From: a virus
Length of the DNA stretch: 29,325 bases
Direction: 5' to 3' (one strand)
IMG/VR virus record: IMGVR_UViG_3300034101_000854
Span: 1-29,325 of that record
This document shows, in pieces, positions 24,126 through 29,325 of this stretch. The notes beneath the pieces are model-generated. The model ran no database searches. It had not been told where the DNA came from and worked only from the letters and a program-made list of their open reading frames with translations. The position numbers and the translations under genes were made by a program. The first letter of the stretch is position 1; the number at the start of each line of letters is the position of its first letter.

Positions 24126-25220
24126 TTAGAATAGATACTGATTAGTCCGCATCCAATCAACAAACGATTGGCTCGTAAAGAACAACTTCTTCTTCTCGTC
24201 GTCTTTCATACCTGAGAGGCAGAACACAGACTGCAACTCCTTCGGTGTGCGTTTCAGATACTCAAAGAACTTACCGATGGTTTGACGATCAATCTTCTGC
24301 ACCGCAGAGAACGCAAGCAAGCACAAAGCGGCTGGACTATTCGGAACTACTGCGTTGTTGGGGTCTTTGATGATGGATTCCCAAGTCGGTAGGCTGTCGG
24401 CTACGGCAACATAAGCCATCAAATCTCTAGCTGCTGGTGCACCAATCGTGCCTTCCAATGCACAGATAACTGCGTTTTCCGTGAAGTCGTTGCGTTTTTT
24501 GAGAATGTTTGACGCACGCTCGAGCGAACGGGGAGAGACAAATGACCGTTGCACCTCTTTAGGATTAAAGATATATTTGTTCCCGTTCTGTCCCGCATCA
24601 AGATAAGATGCCAAGGCTTGTGGTGTCTCACGAACCCAAGCAAGAATCTCAGGTGCGATCTCGTTCTTCAAAGCCCATTCACCCCAAGAGTTCGGATCGA
24701 CTGAACCATCAACATTCAAACCCGCATGAGGCTTACGCACATTGACCACACTAATACGATTACGAGAGTGAGCCATCATGTTATCGCCTACACCATCGGT
24801 AGTGTAATTACCTGCCGTTACGACTATCGTTTTCTCGTGTAAGGGGATACCCATAATCATGCGTGGGTGGTTGAGCATCGGGTGCAACATATTCTTAACT
24901 GACTGATGACCCTTGGTGAACTCGTCGGCAAACACTACGAGTGGCTCGTTAAGATGAAAACCCCATTGCTCGTTCGGGTAGATGCGAGTAGTCTTGGTCT
25001 CGTGGTTTGGAATCGGAATACCCAACTCACCCAACTCCACATTAGGCACATCAATGTAGATACCACGAAAGCCTGTCCGTGCCACGATGTTCTTGAACAT
25101 AGAAGTCTTACCGACCCCTGGCTCACCCATCAGATGGAAGGTAGCACCTTCGCCCATACCAACAATCATATCCTCGGCTTCTTTTAGGTTTACGAGGCGG
25201 TTCAAAATTACTTCAGACAT
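24126..25220 (-). CDS. MoxR-type AAA+ ATPase
   Basis: A 364-residue AAA+ protein. Walker A is GEPGVGKTS (32-40), Walker B VVFADEF (95-101), sensor 1 TAGNYT with N138, and an Arg-finger-like HSRNR near 150-154. The family type fits MoxR/CobS-like ATPases. These form hexameric rings and remodel protein targets, guided by a VWA partner, here the gene two positions downstream. AAGGAG precedes the ATG by 6 bases. Inverted repeat copy c sits about 39 bases before the start, so this gene leads one cassette of the early region. Confidence 0.92.
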   Translation of the reverse strand: MSEVILNRLVNLKEAEDMIVGMGEGATFHLMGEPGVGKTSMFKNIVARTGFRGIYIDVPNVELGELGIPIPNHETKTTRIYPNEQWGFHLNEPLVVFADEFTKGHQSVKNMLHPMLNHPRMIMGIPLHEKTIVVTAGNYTTDGVGDNMMAHSRNRISVVNVRKPHAGLNVDGSVDPNSWGEWALKNEIAPEILAWVRETPQALASYLDAGQNGNKYIFNPKEVQRSFVSPRSLERASNILKKRNDFTENAVICALEGTIGAPAARDLMAYVAVADSLPTWESIIKDPNNAVVPNSPAALCLLAFSAVQKIDRQTIGKFFEYLKRTPKELQSVFCLSGMKDDEKKKLFFTSQSFVDWMRTNQYLF

Positions 25221-25258
25221 TTAATTCTCCTTGTTTAGATTAAAAATTACATAACAAA

Positions 25259-25273
25259 CCGACACCATGTCGG
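25259..25273. repeat. Intergenic inverted repeat, copy c
   Basis: CCGACA-CCA-TGTCGG, with AACAAA on the left and GTTGTGAACTAC on the right (plus strand). It occupies the 61-base gap before the AAA+ gene and, as RNA, would form a 6-bp hairpin with a 3-nt loop. Confidence 0.8.
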
Positions 25274-25281
25274 GTTGTGAA

Positions 25282-26268
25282 CTACTCTGCACCTTTGACA
25301 TACTTAGCGTTGCGATCACGGAAGGGCACACCAATCTCTTGCGGTATTCTCTCGAACACTACTTCCTCATGGTGATACTTGATGATCTCGTCAAACGCTC
25401 TAGCAAAACTACTTGCTTTAGCAGAATACAAACTGCTCCGATACGAATAGTCCGACGCACCCGAGGCAACCACATACATGAGTTTGTATTTCATCTCGAG
25501 GTCGTTCTTCTCCATCGCCTCTTGCACAAGACGCATGAGCCTACTGCGTTGTTCGGGCACACTGATAACAACTTGTTTGTTGTTTAAGTCATACCTTGTG
25601 TATTCCTGATACCCACGAAAGCCGTCGGTCTGAAACTTAAACTCTTCTCGCATAGAACGAATCTTCTGCCAGTCGCCTAACTGTCCATCAGCCATGAGCA
25701 TGGTCTTGCCGTATTCAATGAAGTCGTTGTAATACTTTCGCAACTTGTTCATCTCTTTGCGACGCACCGCAAACTTGTGCTCTTGCTTGATGTCGGTTGG
25801 TCTAAAGCCATGCCCGTCAACAAACTTGATCGACATCTCAGATCCGTAGGCAGTAGGCATCGGGAAGGCTTCGCCAATCTTGTTGACGAAATACCACTTG
25901 CTACCCTCAGATGCGACCTCGCCTATGTATTCCTTGAGCACATAGTTCAAGAACATCATAGTCGTAGGGCCCCGCCATTGGTTTACACGCAAGATAATCT
26001 CCCCATCAGGGAAGAACTCGATGCAGTCGGTCGCATACAACTTGCACGCATAGGAAGTGACGAACTCTCCGAGTGGATTGTCCTCGGATTCTTTGCTTGA
26101 ATGACGCTTATGAATCTGCATCCATGTGTAGCGTCGGTTCTTGCCAAGGGGTTTCTCCTCGGGGTATCGCCCACGAATGGGCTTGACCTCCTCGAATATC
26201 CGCTTTGCCATGTCAAAGTTAGCGATGCTTGGCAGTCGGGCAGAATTGTAGGTATGGGTGTGATACAT
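25282..26268 (-). CDS. Hypothetical early protein (328 aa)
   Basis: A 328-residue soluble protein. 'GKNRRYTWMQIHKRH' near 43-55 is basic. A beta-rich middle contains 'FPDGEIILRVNQWRGPTTMM', and the C-terminal half is helical and charged (MRRLRK-type segments and 'QEAMEKNDLEMKYKLMYVVA'). The ATG overlaps the upstream stop as TAATG, with AGGGGG upstream. It lies just before the AAA+ gene, separated by copy c. It may be a substrate or partner of the module, but this is position only. No family recognised. Confidence 0.8.
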   Translation of the reverse strand: MYHTHTYNSARLPSIANFDMAKRIFEEVKPIRGRYPEEKPLGKNRRYTWMQIHKRHSSKESEDNPLGEFVTSYACKLYATDCIEFFPDGEIILRVNQWRGPTTMMFLNYVLKEYIGEVASEGSKWYFVNKIGEAFPMPTAYGSEMSIKFVDGHGFRPTDIKQEHKFAVRRKEMNKLRKYYNDFIEYGKTMLMADGQLGDWQKIRSMREEFKFQTDGFRGYQEYTRYDLNNKQVVISVPEQRSRLMRLVQEAMEKNDLEMKYKLMYVVASGASDYSYRSSLYSAKASSFARAFDEIIKYHHEEVVFERIPQEIGVPFRDRNAKYVKGAE

Positions 26269-26807
26269 TACTTGCCCCCCTTAAATAGCAAGGACTCGTA
26301 ATGCTCGACAAGAATCTTGAGCCTGCGGTTCTCCGCCATGAGTTCGTTGTTGGTGTTGGTTTCAGGAGGGACATATATTTCGGGGAACACACCTCGTCTT
26401 TGAAGTGCATCTCTCCATGGGGTCTCCATACCATCTTCGTATAAGCCGTTCTCGATCTTGGGCTTTTTGATCTTAGTCGGCTTTGCCTTTTCCTTGGTTG
26501 CGTCTTTGATTAGCATGATCTTCAACTCTTTGGTTTTCTTGGCTCTGCGTTGTAGGGCTTTGACCCGCTTGGGGTTGCGTATCTTCCACATGGCTGTGTG
26601 AATTGTGTTCACTTGCTTGCCTGTTAGATTGGCAATCTCAGGGGCTTTGGTAATCCCATGCTCTATGCACCACTTCGTTGCTTCCATGATAGACATGGTT
26701 TTGAAGTCAGGCGTTGTGGGGGTTGGAGAGGGATTTGTCGGTGCACTTGGCAACGAGGCTAGGTCTTGCTTTACTTTCTCTAATAATGCGTTTACTTCGG
26801 GTTTCAT
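26268..26807 (-). CDS. Putative HTH-containing early protein (179 aa)
   Basis: The start at 26807 has AAGGAG 6 bases upstream; the frame open to 26837 lacks a site. A Pro-rich spacer (~20-34) leads to a helix-turn-helix-like region at ~38-78 ('APEIANLTGKQVNTIHTAMW'), then a Lys-rich stretch. A motif 'WRDALQRRGVFPEIYVPP' (131-148) and a final leucine-rich helix (~155-174), likely a coiled coil, follow. DNA binding and self-association are plausible. It may regulate early genes. Confidence 0.7.
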   Translation of the reverse strand: MKPEVNALLEKVKQDLASLPSAPTNPSPTPTTPDFKTMSIMEATKWCIEHGITKAPEIANLTGKQVNTIHTAMWKIRNPKRVKALQRRAKKTKELKIMLIKDATKEKAKPTKIKKPKIENGLYEDGMETPWRDALQRRGVFPEIYVPPETNTNNELMAENRRLKILVEHYESLLFKGGK

Positions 26808-26838
26808 AATTAACTCCTTGGTTAGATTGATTAACATA

Positions 26839-26853
26839 CCGACACCATGTCGG
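26839..26853. repeat. Intergenic inverted repeat, copy d
   Basis: CCGACA-CCA-TGTCGG, identical in core to copy c. AACATA lies on the left and CTTGTGAACTGCGG on the right. It is in the gap between the 88-aa membrane protein and the HTH-like gene. Confidence 0.8.
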
Positions 26854-26880
26854 CTTGTGAACTGCGGTGATACTTACTGC

Positions 26881-27147
26881 TTACTTCGTTAGCCATAAAA
26901 CAAGAAAAATCGGGAGGGCTATGGCACACCCACCCATGAAAAGGGTTGTAAAAAACTGCGAGAAAAACTCAAGTGTGTGTCTTATATCTGACTTGTGTTT
27001 CTCTATTGCACACGCATAGGTTGCGTCTTTGAACGCTTCGCTCACCGAGCGACTGGTTCTGCCTGCCACATGGTGCGGGTCAGCCGTGCCACGATAAGTC
27101 CGCATATCAATACCTTCAACTACCATCACTGGTTTTGTTTTCTTCAT
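26881..27147 (-). CDS. Small membrane-anchored protein (88 aa)
   Basis: A hydrophilic N-terminal ~60 residues contains 'RTYRGTADPHHVAGRTSRSV'. One C-terminal membrane segment (FMGGCAIALPIFLVLWL) is followed by a two-residue tail, so it is probably a tail-anchored inner-membrane protein with the bulk in the cytoplasm. GGAG lies 7 bases before the ATG. Its start overlaps the end of the 56-aa gene by 32 bases. Function unknown. Confidence 0.7.
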   Translation of the reverse strand: MKKTKPVMVVEGIDMRTYRGTADPHHVAGRTSRSVSEAFKDATYACAIEKHKSDIRHTLEFFSQFFTTLFMGGCAIALPIFLVLWLTK

Positions 27148-27286
27148 TTAGTTTCTCCAATAGTCGTTGTAAATCAAAACAAGCCTTCCACACGAGCACC
27201 TCCTTGTGTCGCCTATCAATGCCTCGTGCTTGTGCTTCCTGTAAGTCCTTGATTGCTAAAGCAATCGCCTCCTTAACTTCTTCCAT
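27116..27286 (-). CDS. Small coiled-coil protein (56 aa)
   Basis: A short gene whose ATG overlaps the upstream stop as TGATG, with AGGGGGAG just before it. The product is one long charged helix: MEEVKEAIALAIKDLQEAQA, then 'FDLQRLLEKLNEEN'. It overlaps the 88-aa membrane protein gene by 32 bases in another frame. Helical accessory proteins of this type are common in early phage regions; role unknown. Confidence 0.65.
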   Translation of the reverse strand: MEEVKEAIALAIKDLQEAQARGIDRRHKEVLVWKACFDLQRLLEKLNEENKTSDGS

Positions 27287-27468
27287 CACTCCCCCTGTAA
27301 TGCGGTTAGTTTGGCTTTCATAATGGCAAGTGTGGCTTCACCTTGGACATAATCCACAAAGTCTTGCTCATTCTTGATGCCGTCTCGGTTTATTTCGAGG
27401 GCGACTTGTAACTCTTTGATTCTCAAGAGTAGTTCGTCTATCCTCTCACCTTTGTAGTATTCAGCCAT
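27286..27468 (-). CDS. Small helical protein (60 aa)
   Basis: A 60-residue charged helical protein ('IDELLLRIKELQVALEINRD', later 'ATLAIMKAKLTALQGE'), probably a two-helix hairpin. It has only a weak ribosome site and starts two bases after the stop of the 29-aa peptide, so coupling is likely. Its stop overlaps the next start as TGATG. No family recognised. Confidence 0.65.
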   Translation of the reverse strand: MAEYYKGERIDELLLRIKELQVALEINRDGIKNEQDFVDYVQGEATLAIMKAKLTALQGE

Positions 27469-27470
27469 GA

Positions 27471-27560
27471 TTACAGTCCATACTCAATCTTGATTGACCA
27501 AAGCACCACGCACATGGCGAGCACCAATATAAAAACCCCCGCTTGCAAGTAGCCCTTCAT
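27471..27560 (-). CDS. Membrane micropeptide (29 aa)
   Basis: A 30-codon frame, tightly bounded: its ATG overlaps the upstream stop as ATGA, and its stop is two bases from the next ATG. A GGGGGG purine run lies upstream of the start. The product is one membrane segment, MKGYLQAGVFILVLAMCVVL followed by WSIKIEYGL. The overlap pattern and clean hydrophobic profile support it as a real gene. Confidence 0.65.
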   Translation of the reverse strand: MKGYLQAGVFILVLAMCVVLWSIKIEYGL

Positions 27561-27772
27561 CTGCCACCCCCCATCTTGCTCATGGTATCCATGGCATTGT
27601 GGTATGCGTCTTTCCAGCCCTCGGCACGCTTTTCGGCTTGGGTTAGTTTGACTTTGAGGCTTTGAATCTCCTCGTTTAGTATGCGGTTTTGGTCACGCAA
27701 CATACGCTCTCGGTCTTCCCGATCCTCTATGTCGTAGGCTTTCATGCGATCTTCAGATGTGAATGTGGTCAT
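27557..27772 (-). CDS. Small coiled-coil protein (71 aa)
   Basis: A 71-residue protein dominated by a continuous charged helix ('RMLRDQNRILNEEIQSLKVK' and 'QAEKRAEGWKDAYHNAMDTM'), surely a coiled coil, with a short Gly-rich end. AAGGA lies 6-7 bases before the ATG and is formed by the stop of the previous gene. Role unknown. Confidence 0.7.
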   Translation of the reverse strand: MTTFTSEDRMKAYDIEDREDRERMLRDQNRILNEEIQSLKVKLTQAEKRAEGWKDAYHNAMDTMSKMGGGR

Positions 27773-27781
27773 GGTTTTTCC

Positions 27782-27936
27782 TTAGTCGTTGGTGTCAATA
27801 ATGTCTTGTTGCATCTGCTTTACTTCATACTCACCAATGGCGAGTTCATACAAAATGTCGATAATCCCACTTCGTAGGGTATCGCTACCCACCCATAACT
27901 CGACCATTTCTCGAGTTATTTCTTTTTTATTTCCAT
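27782..27936 (-). CDS. Small protein read through a -1 frameshift, or broken by a homopolymer change
   Basis: The well-placed start at 27936 (AGGAG 6 bases upstream) gives only ATG-GAA-ATA-AAA-AAG-AAA-TAA. Its in-frame A AAA AAG is a canonical -1 slippery heptamer (27926-27920). Slipping back one base joins a frame that runs on for 40-odd codons: MEIKKEITREMVELWVGSDT, then LRSGIIDILYELAIGEYEVK and QMQQDIIDTND. Without slipping, the only start in that frame is the ATG at 27907 with a poor ribosome site, giving 41 residues. One extra A in the run of six would fuse the frames outright. The product is acidic and helical, family unknown. Confidence 0.55.
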
Positions 27937-27937
27937 C

Positions 27938-28294
27938 TCATTCTCCTGTTGTATGTGTTAGGCGGTGTGCAAAACCCTCAAGGAATCCCGCCGTATAGCC
28001 TTCCTTGAGAGCATGGTAATTGGGTTTATCTTGGACTGTGCCTGTGCTTGGGTTGTATTCCTGTGCATAGGTGTGGGCTTTGACACTTGCGATTCCGTAA
28101 AGCGTTATTTCGCCTTCGCTCATTATTGATACTTCCTGTGGTTCTTCGTCGCAGTCAAAGTCGTCTTCAAATCTTGGTTCGTTTGGGTTGCTCATTTGGT
28201 AGTTCCTTCCGTCGTTATATCCTTGTGATTGTGCGTAGGCTTCATCTACTATCTGCCTTAGTTCTTCTTGGGTTACGGGTTTTGTCTTGTTCAT
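27938..28294 (-). CDS. Acidic hypothetical early protein (118 aa)
   Basis: A 118-residue acidic protein. An N-terminal helix (QEELRQIVDEAYAQSQGYND) is followed by a very acidic loop (FEDDFDCDEEPQE), then a C-terminal part with 'HALKEGYTAGFLEGFAHRL', a helical pattern often found in small phage proteins. GAGG lies 5 bases before the ATG, which overlaps the upstream stop (ATGA). A host-enzyme inhibitor or DNA mimic is possible from the charge, but unsupported. Confidence 0.7.
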   Translation of the reverse strand: MNKTKPVTQEELRQIVDEAYAQSQGYNDGRNYQMSNPNEPRFEDDFDCDEEPQEVSIMSEGEITLYGIASVKAHTYAQEYNPSTGTVQDKPNYHALKEGYTAGFLEGFAHRLTHTTGE

Positions 28295-28578
28295 GTTGTC
28301 CTCTTTGGGTTTAGTTGCTTGAGCATCTCGGGGTCGCTGATGTAGGTCGGGGTGCTCTTGTTGATGGGTAATACTCGGCTTTGCTTGATCTTGGATTCTT
28401 GCTTGGCTTCATACTCTCCGCATGGTGGGCAAGTAAAGCGTGCATTGGGGTTTGTGGTCTTGCGGATATGTTTGATGTGGTCGTAGCGACCTTGAGGTAT
28501 GCGGGGTAAGTGGCAACGCACGCAGAGGTGGTTTGAGAAATCGTAGGCTAGGAACTGCGGTTGATACATGGTTGTCAT
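28291..28578 (-). CDS. Zinc-ribbon-like protein, first gene of the early operon (95 aa)
   Basis: The start at 28578 follows AAGGAG by 6 bases; the longer frame to 28644 would run through the inverted repeat and is rejected. Two CxxC pairs, CVRC (19-22) and CPPC (50-53), are spaced as in zinc ribbons. A basic stretch 'HIKHIRKTTNPNARF' lies between, and a polar tail follows. It is the promoter-proximal gene, about 100 bases after the early promoter, so it is probably made very early. It may bind nucleic acid or RNA polymerase. Function unproven. Confidence 0.75.
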   Translation of the reverse strand: MTTMYQPQFLAYDFSNHLCVRCHLPRIPQGRYDHIKHIRKTTNPNARFTCPPCGEYEAKQESKIKQSRVLPINKSTPTYISDPEMLKQLNPKRTT

Positions 28579-28596
28579 AATCATCTCCTTAACAAA

Positions 28597-28642
28597 CCGA
28601 CAAACTGTCGGGAAGTGAACTGCGGTTGAACTGCGATTGAAC
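28597..28642. repeat. Intergenic inverted repeat, copy e, with 11-bp phased TGAACTGCG repeats
   Basis: CCGACA-AAC-TGTCGG at 28597-28611 lies between AACAAA and AGTGAACTGCGG. Two exact TGAACTGCG units (28616-28624, 28627-28635) and a partial third (28638-28642) follow at an 11-bp period, i.e. on one face of the helix. The array lies downstream of the early promoter start, immediately before the first ribosome site. Confidence 0.75.
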
Positions 28643-28682
28643 AAAGAAAAAACACAAAAACTGGGCGAATTCCCACTCTATT

Positions 28683-28711
28683 AGTATACCACAGATAGTA
28701 TACAATGTCAA
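28683..28711 (-). promoter_or_regulatory. Strong leftward early promoter (sigma-70 type)
   Basis: On the minus strand: TTGACA (28711-28706), exactly 17 bases, then TATACT (28688-28683), placing the start near 28676. It is the best sigma-70 match in the window. The element contains two direct copies of TAGTATAC on the plus strand (28682-28689 and 28696-28703), one over the -10 box and one in the spacer, which could be a repressor site. Confidence 0.85.
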
Positions 28712-28825
28712 GTTTTTGTTAGGTTTAGTGGGAGAAAGTAGGAGGGATTTTGGGGAGTGTTATGGGTGCAAGGGGATTGCGTTGCCCTTGCGGTGGGGGT
28801 TGCGGGTATTAGGGTTTACGAGGGT

Positions 28826-29144
28826 ATTGTTCCAATCGTTCTTGATTGTTCTATGTGCGACAGAACAATATAAACCCTTATGGGTATTGGCTTAGCGGTC
28901 TGTTTTAATGTAATGTTCTATTGTTCTATATAAATATAATTAAGAGGTCGGGGTTTTAAAATAGAACCTCTGCACTATGCGAAGGGGGTCTCCCGATCTG
29001 CAAAAAATATTTGGCGAATGAAGTTTCACAGAACAATAGAACAATACCCCAAAAAACGCTAAAAAACTTAGTTAAATCAAGAGGTTAGAATTGTTCTATG
29101 CACACAGAACAATACTGAACAATAGGGGGGTTTTGCAGAACAAT
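28826..29144. repeat. Array of ten GAACAAT/ATTGTTC repeats
   Basis: Exact 7-mers start at 28826, 28845, 28863, 28920, 29031, 29039, 29090, 29107, 29117 and 29138, in mixed orientation. Most are extended to AGAACAATA or TATTGTTCT. Two pairs form inverted repeats of ATTGTTCT and AGAACAAT around 8-9 bases (28845-28870 and 29090-29114). These look like binding sites for a dimeric regulator or an origin-binding protein. Confidence 0.8.
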
Positions 29145-29152
29145 GCAAATGC

Positions 29153-29193
29153 TTGACAGCGAAAAAACTATGTGCTATTCTGCGTATTACGCA
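29153..29193 (+). promoter_or_regulatory. Rightward promoter with overlapping palindromic operator
   Basis: TTGACA (29153-29158), 17 bases, TATTCT (29176-29181). A perfect 13-bp palindrome, TGCGTA-T-TACGCA (29181-29193), starts at the last -10 base and covers the expected start site, an ideal repressor position. No ORF follows inside the window, so its gene lies to the right or the product is a short RNA. Confidence 0.6.
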
Positions 29194-29271
29194 GAACCAA
29201 AAAACGGAAAAGGGCTAATGCGTTGCTACAAATGACCGTTCCTTAAAAATAAGAAGAATAAAAATATAAAC

Positions 29272-29296
29272 AAAAAAGCCCCACCGAAGTGGGGCT
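29272..29296 (-). terminator. Leftward intrinsic terminator with cUUCGg loop
   Basis: An 8-bp stem (29277-29284 with 29289-29296) closes a UUCG loop on the minus strand and is followed by six U residues (29277-29272). It nearly repeats the hairpins at 6336-6360 and 20131-20155. It would stop leftward transcripts entering from the right. Confidence 0.8.
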
Positions 29297-29300
29297 AGAT

Positions 29301-29323
29301 AAAAAGGCGGGTTTCCCCGCCTT
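29301..29323 (-). terminator. Second leftward terminator hairpin
   Basis: AAGGCGGG (29304-29311) pairs with CCCGCCTT (29316-29323) across a 4-nt loop, followed on the minus strand by U-rich sequence (29305-29301). It forms a tandem pair with the UUCG terminator next to it. It could be partly bidirectional, but the window ends here. Confidence 0.65.
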
Positions 29324-29325
29324 GA

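Larger units (their letters stand above)
28712..29325. other. Gene-free control region
   Basis: About 600 bases without a credible gene on either strand. It contains G-rich runs (28730-28810), the GAACAAT repeat array, an AT-rich core with a perfect TATAAT (28935-28940) next to a repeat copy, a 6-bp AGAGGT/ACCTCT inverted repeat (28943-28971), a rightward promoter with palindrome, and two leftward terminators. It separates leftward early genes from whatever lies to the right. Features suit a regulatory region and perhaps a replication origin. Confidence 0.7.

Noticed and set aside
28579-28644. Longer start for the first early gene (28644)
   Set aside because: The extension runs through the inverted repeat, while a strong AAGGAG sits at the right distance from 28578.
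28826-29144. CRISPR array
   Set aside because: The repeats are only 7-9 bases, in both orientations and unevenly spaced, with no spacers of constant length.
29206-29240. Short rightward frames after the 29153 promoter
   Set aside because: ATG frames here stop after four or five codons; no gene is supported inside the window.

Overview
The window is a piece of a tailed-phage genome, probably a podovirus-type phage of a freshwater or soil betaproteobacterium. The phage call rests on the gene content: a giant virion-type polyprotein, a primase-helicase, a family A DNA polymerase, phage nucleases and chains of tiny overlapping genes. The host guess is weaker; it rests on general likeness of several small proteins to Burkholderiales phage proteins and cannot be settled from the sequence. 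No integrase, RNA polymerase, portal, terminase, tRNA or CRISPR array was seen.

Layout. (1) 1-6337, rightward: one very large, probably 5'-truncated gene for a multi-domain protein with a zincin-type HEVTH motif, the end of the late/structural region. It meets the leftward genes at a hairpin at 6336-6360. (2) 6417-19993, leftward: replication and recombination. In transcription order: VRR-NUC nuclease, a hypothetical protein, family A DNA polymerase, small genes, a PD-(D/E)XK nuclease with four cysteines, a run of tiny genes including two membrane or secreted peptides, a GT-A glycosyltransferase, an FkbM-type methyltransferase, HNH endonuclease, SNF2-type helicase, a coiled-coil protein, a probable ssDNA-binding protein, a small HTH protein, the primase-helicase and a last small gene. 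Most junctions are ATGA, TAATG or TTGA overlaps, so translation is probably coupled. A promoter-like site lies at 20028-20055 and another inside the operon at 11076-11104. (3) 19994-20329: an intergenic block with that promoter, a UUCG-loop terminator, and a highly self-complementary stretch that also carries a 31-codon cysteine-rich ORF on the opposite strand. (4) 20330-28578, leftward: the probable early region. Its core is a MoxR-type AAA+ ATPase, a DUF2201-type metallopeptidase-like/VWA protein and a DUF3150-like protein, with a 50-aa ribbon-helix-helix protein and many small unknowns. (5) 28579-29325: a control region without genes. It holds a near-perfect leftward sigma-70 promoter, ten GAACAAT/ATTGTTC repeats, an AT-rich core, a rightward promoter with a 13-bp palindrome over its start, and two leftward terminators.

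How it fits together. Leftward early transcription probably starts at about 28676 and runs through the AAA+/VWA module to the terminator at 20131-20155. The promoter near 20.03 kb restarts transcription for the replication genes, which end at the terminator at 6336-6360.

The most unusual feature is a five-copy inverted repeat (core close to CCGACAnnnTGTCGG, with conserved asymmetric flanks). One copy lies in every sizeable intergenic gap of the early region, so the copies bracket it into four gene cassettes. One copy overlaps the stop codon of the ribbon-helix-helix gene, which makes that protein a candidate binder. Other notable points are a candidate -1 frameshift site at 27920-27926, a three-way-junction RNA with a U-tract before the primase gene, and several genes too short to appear in a standard ORF list. 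Nine of these are described below at 15181, 15597, 20176, 22445, 27116, 27471 and 27782, plus start corrections elsewhere.
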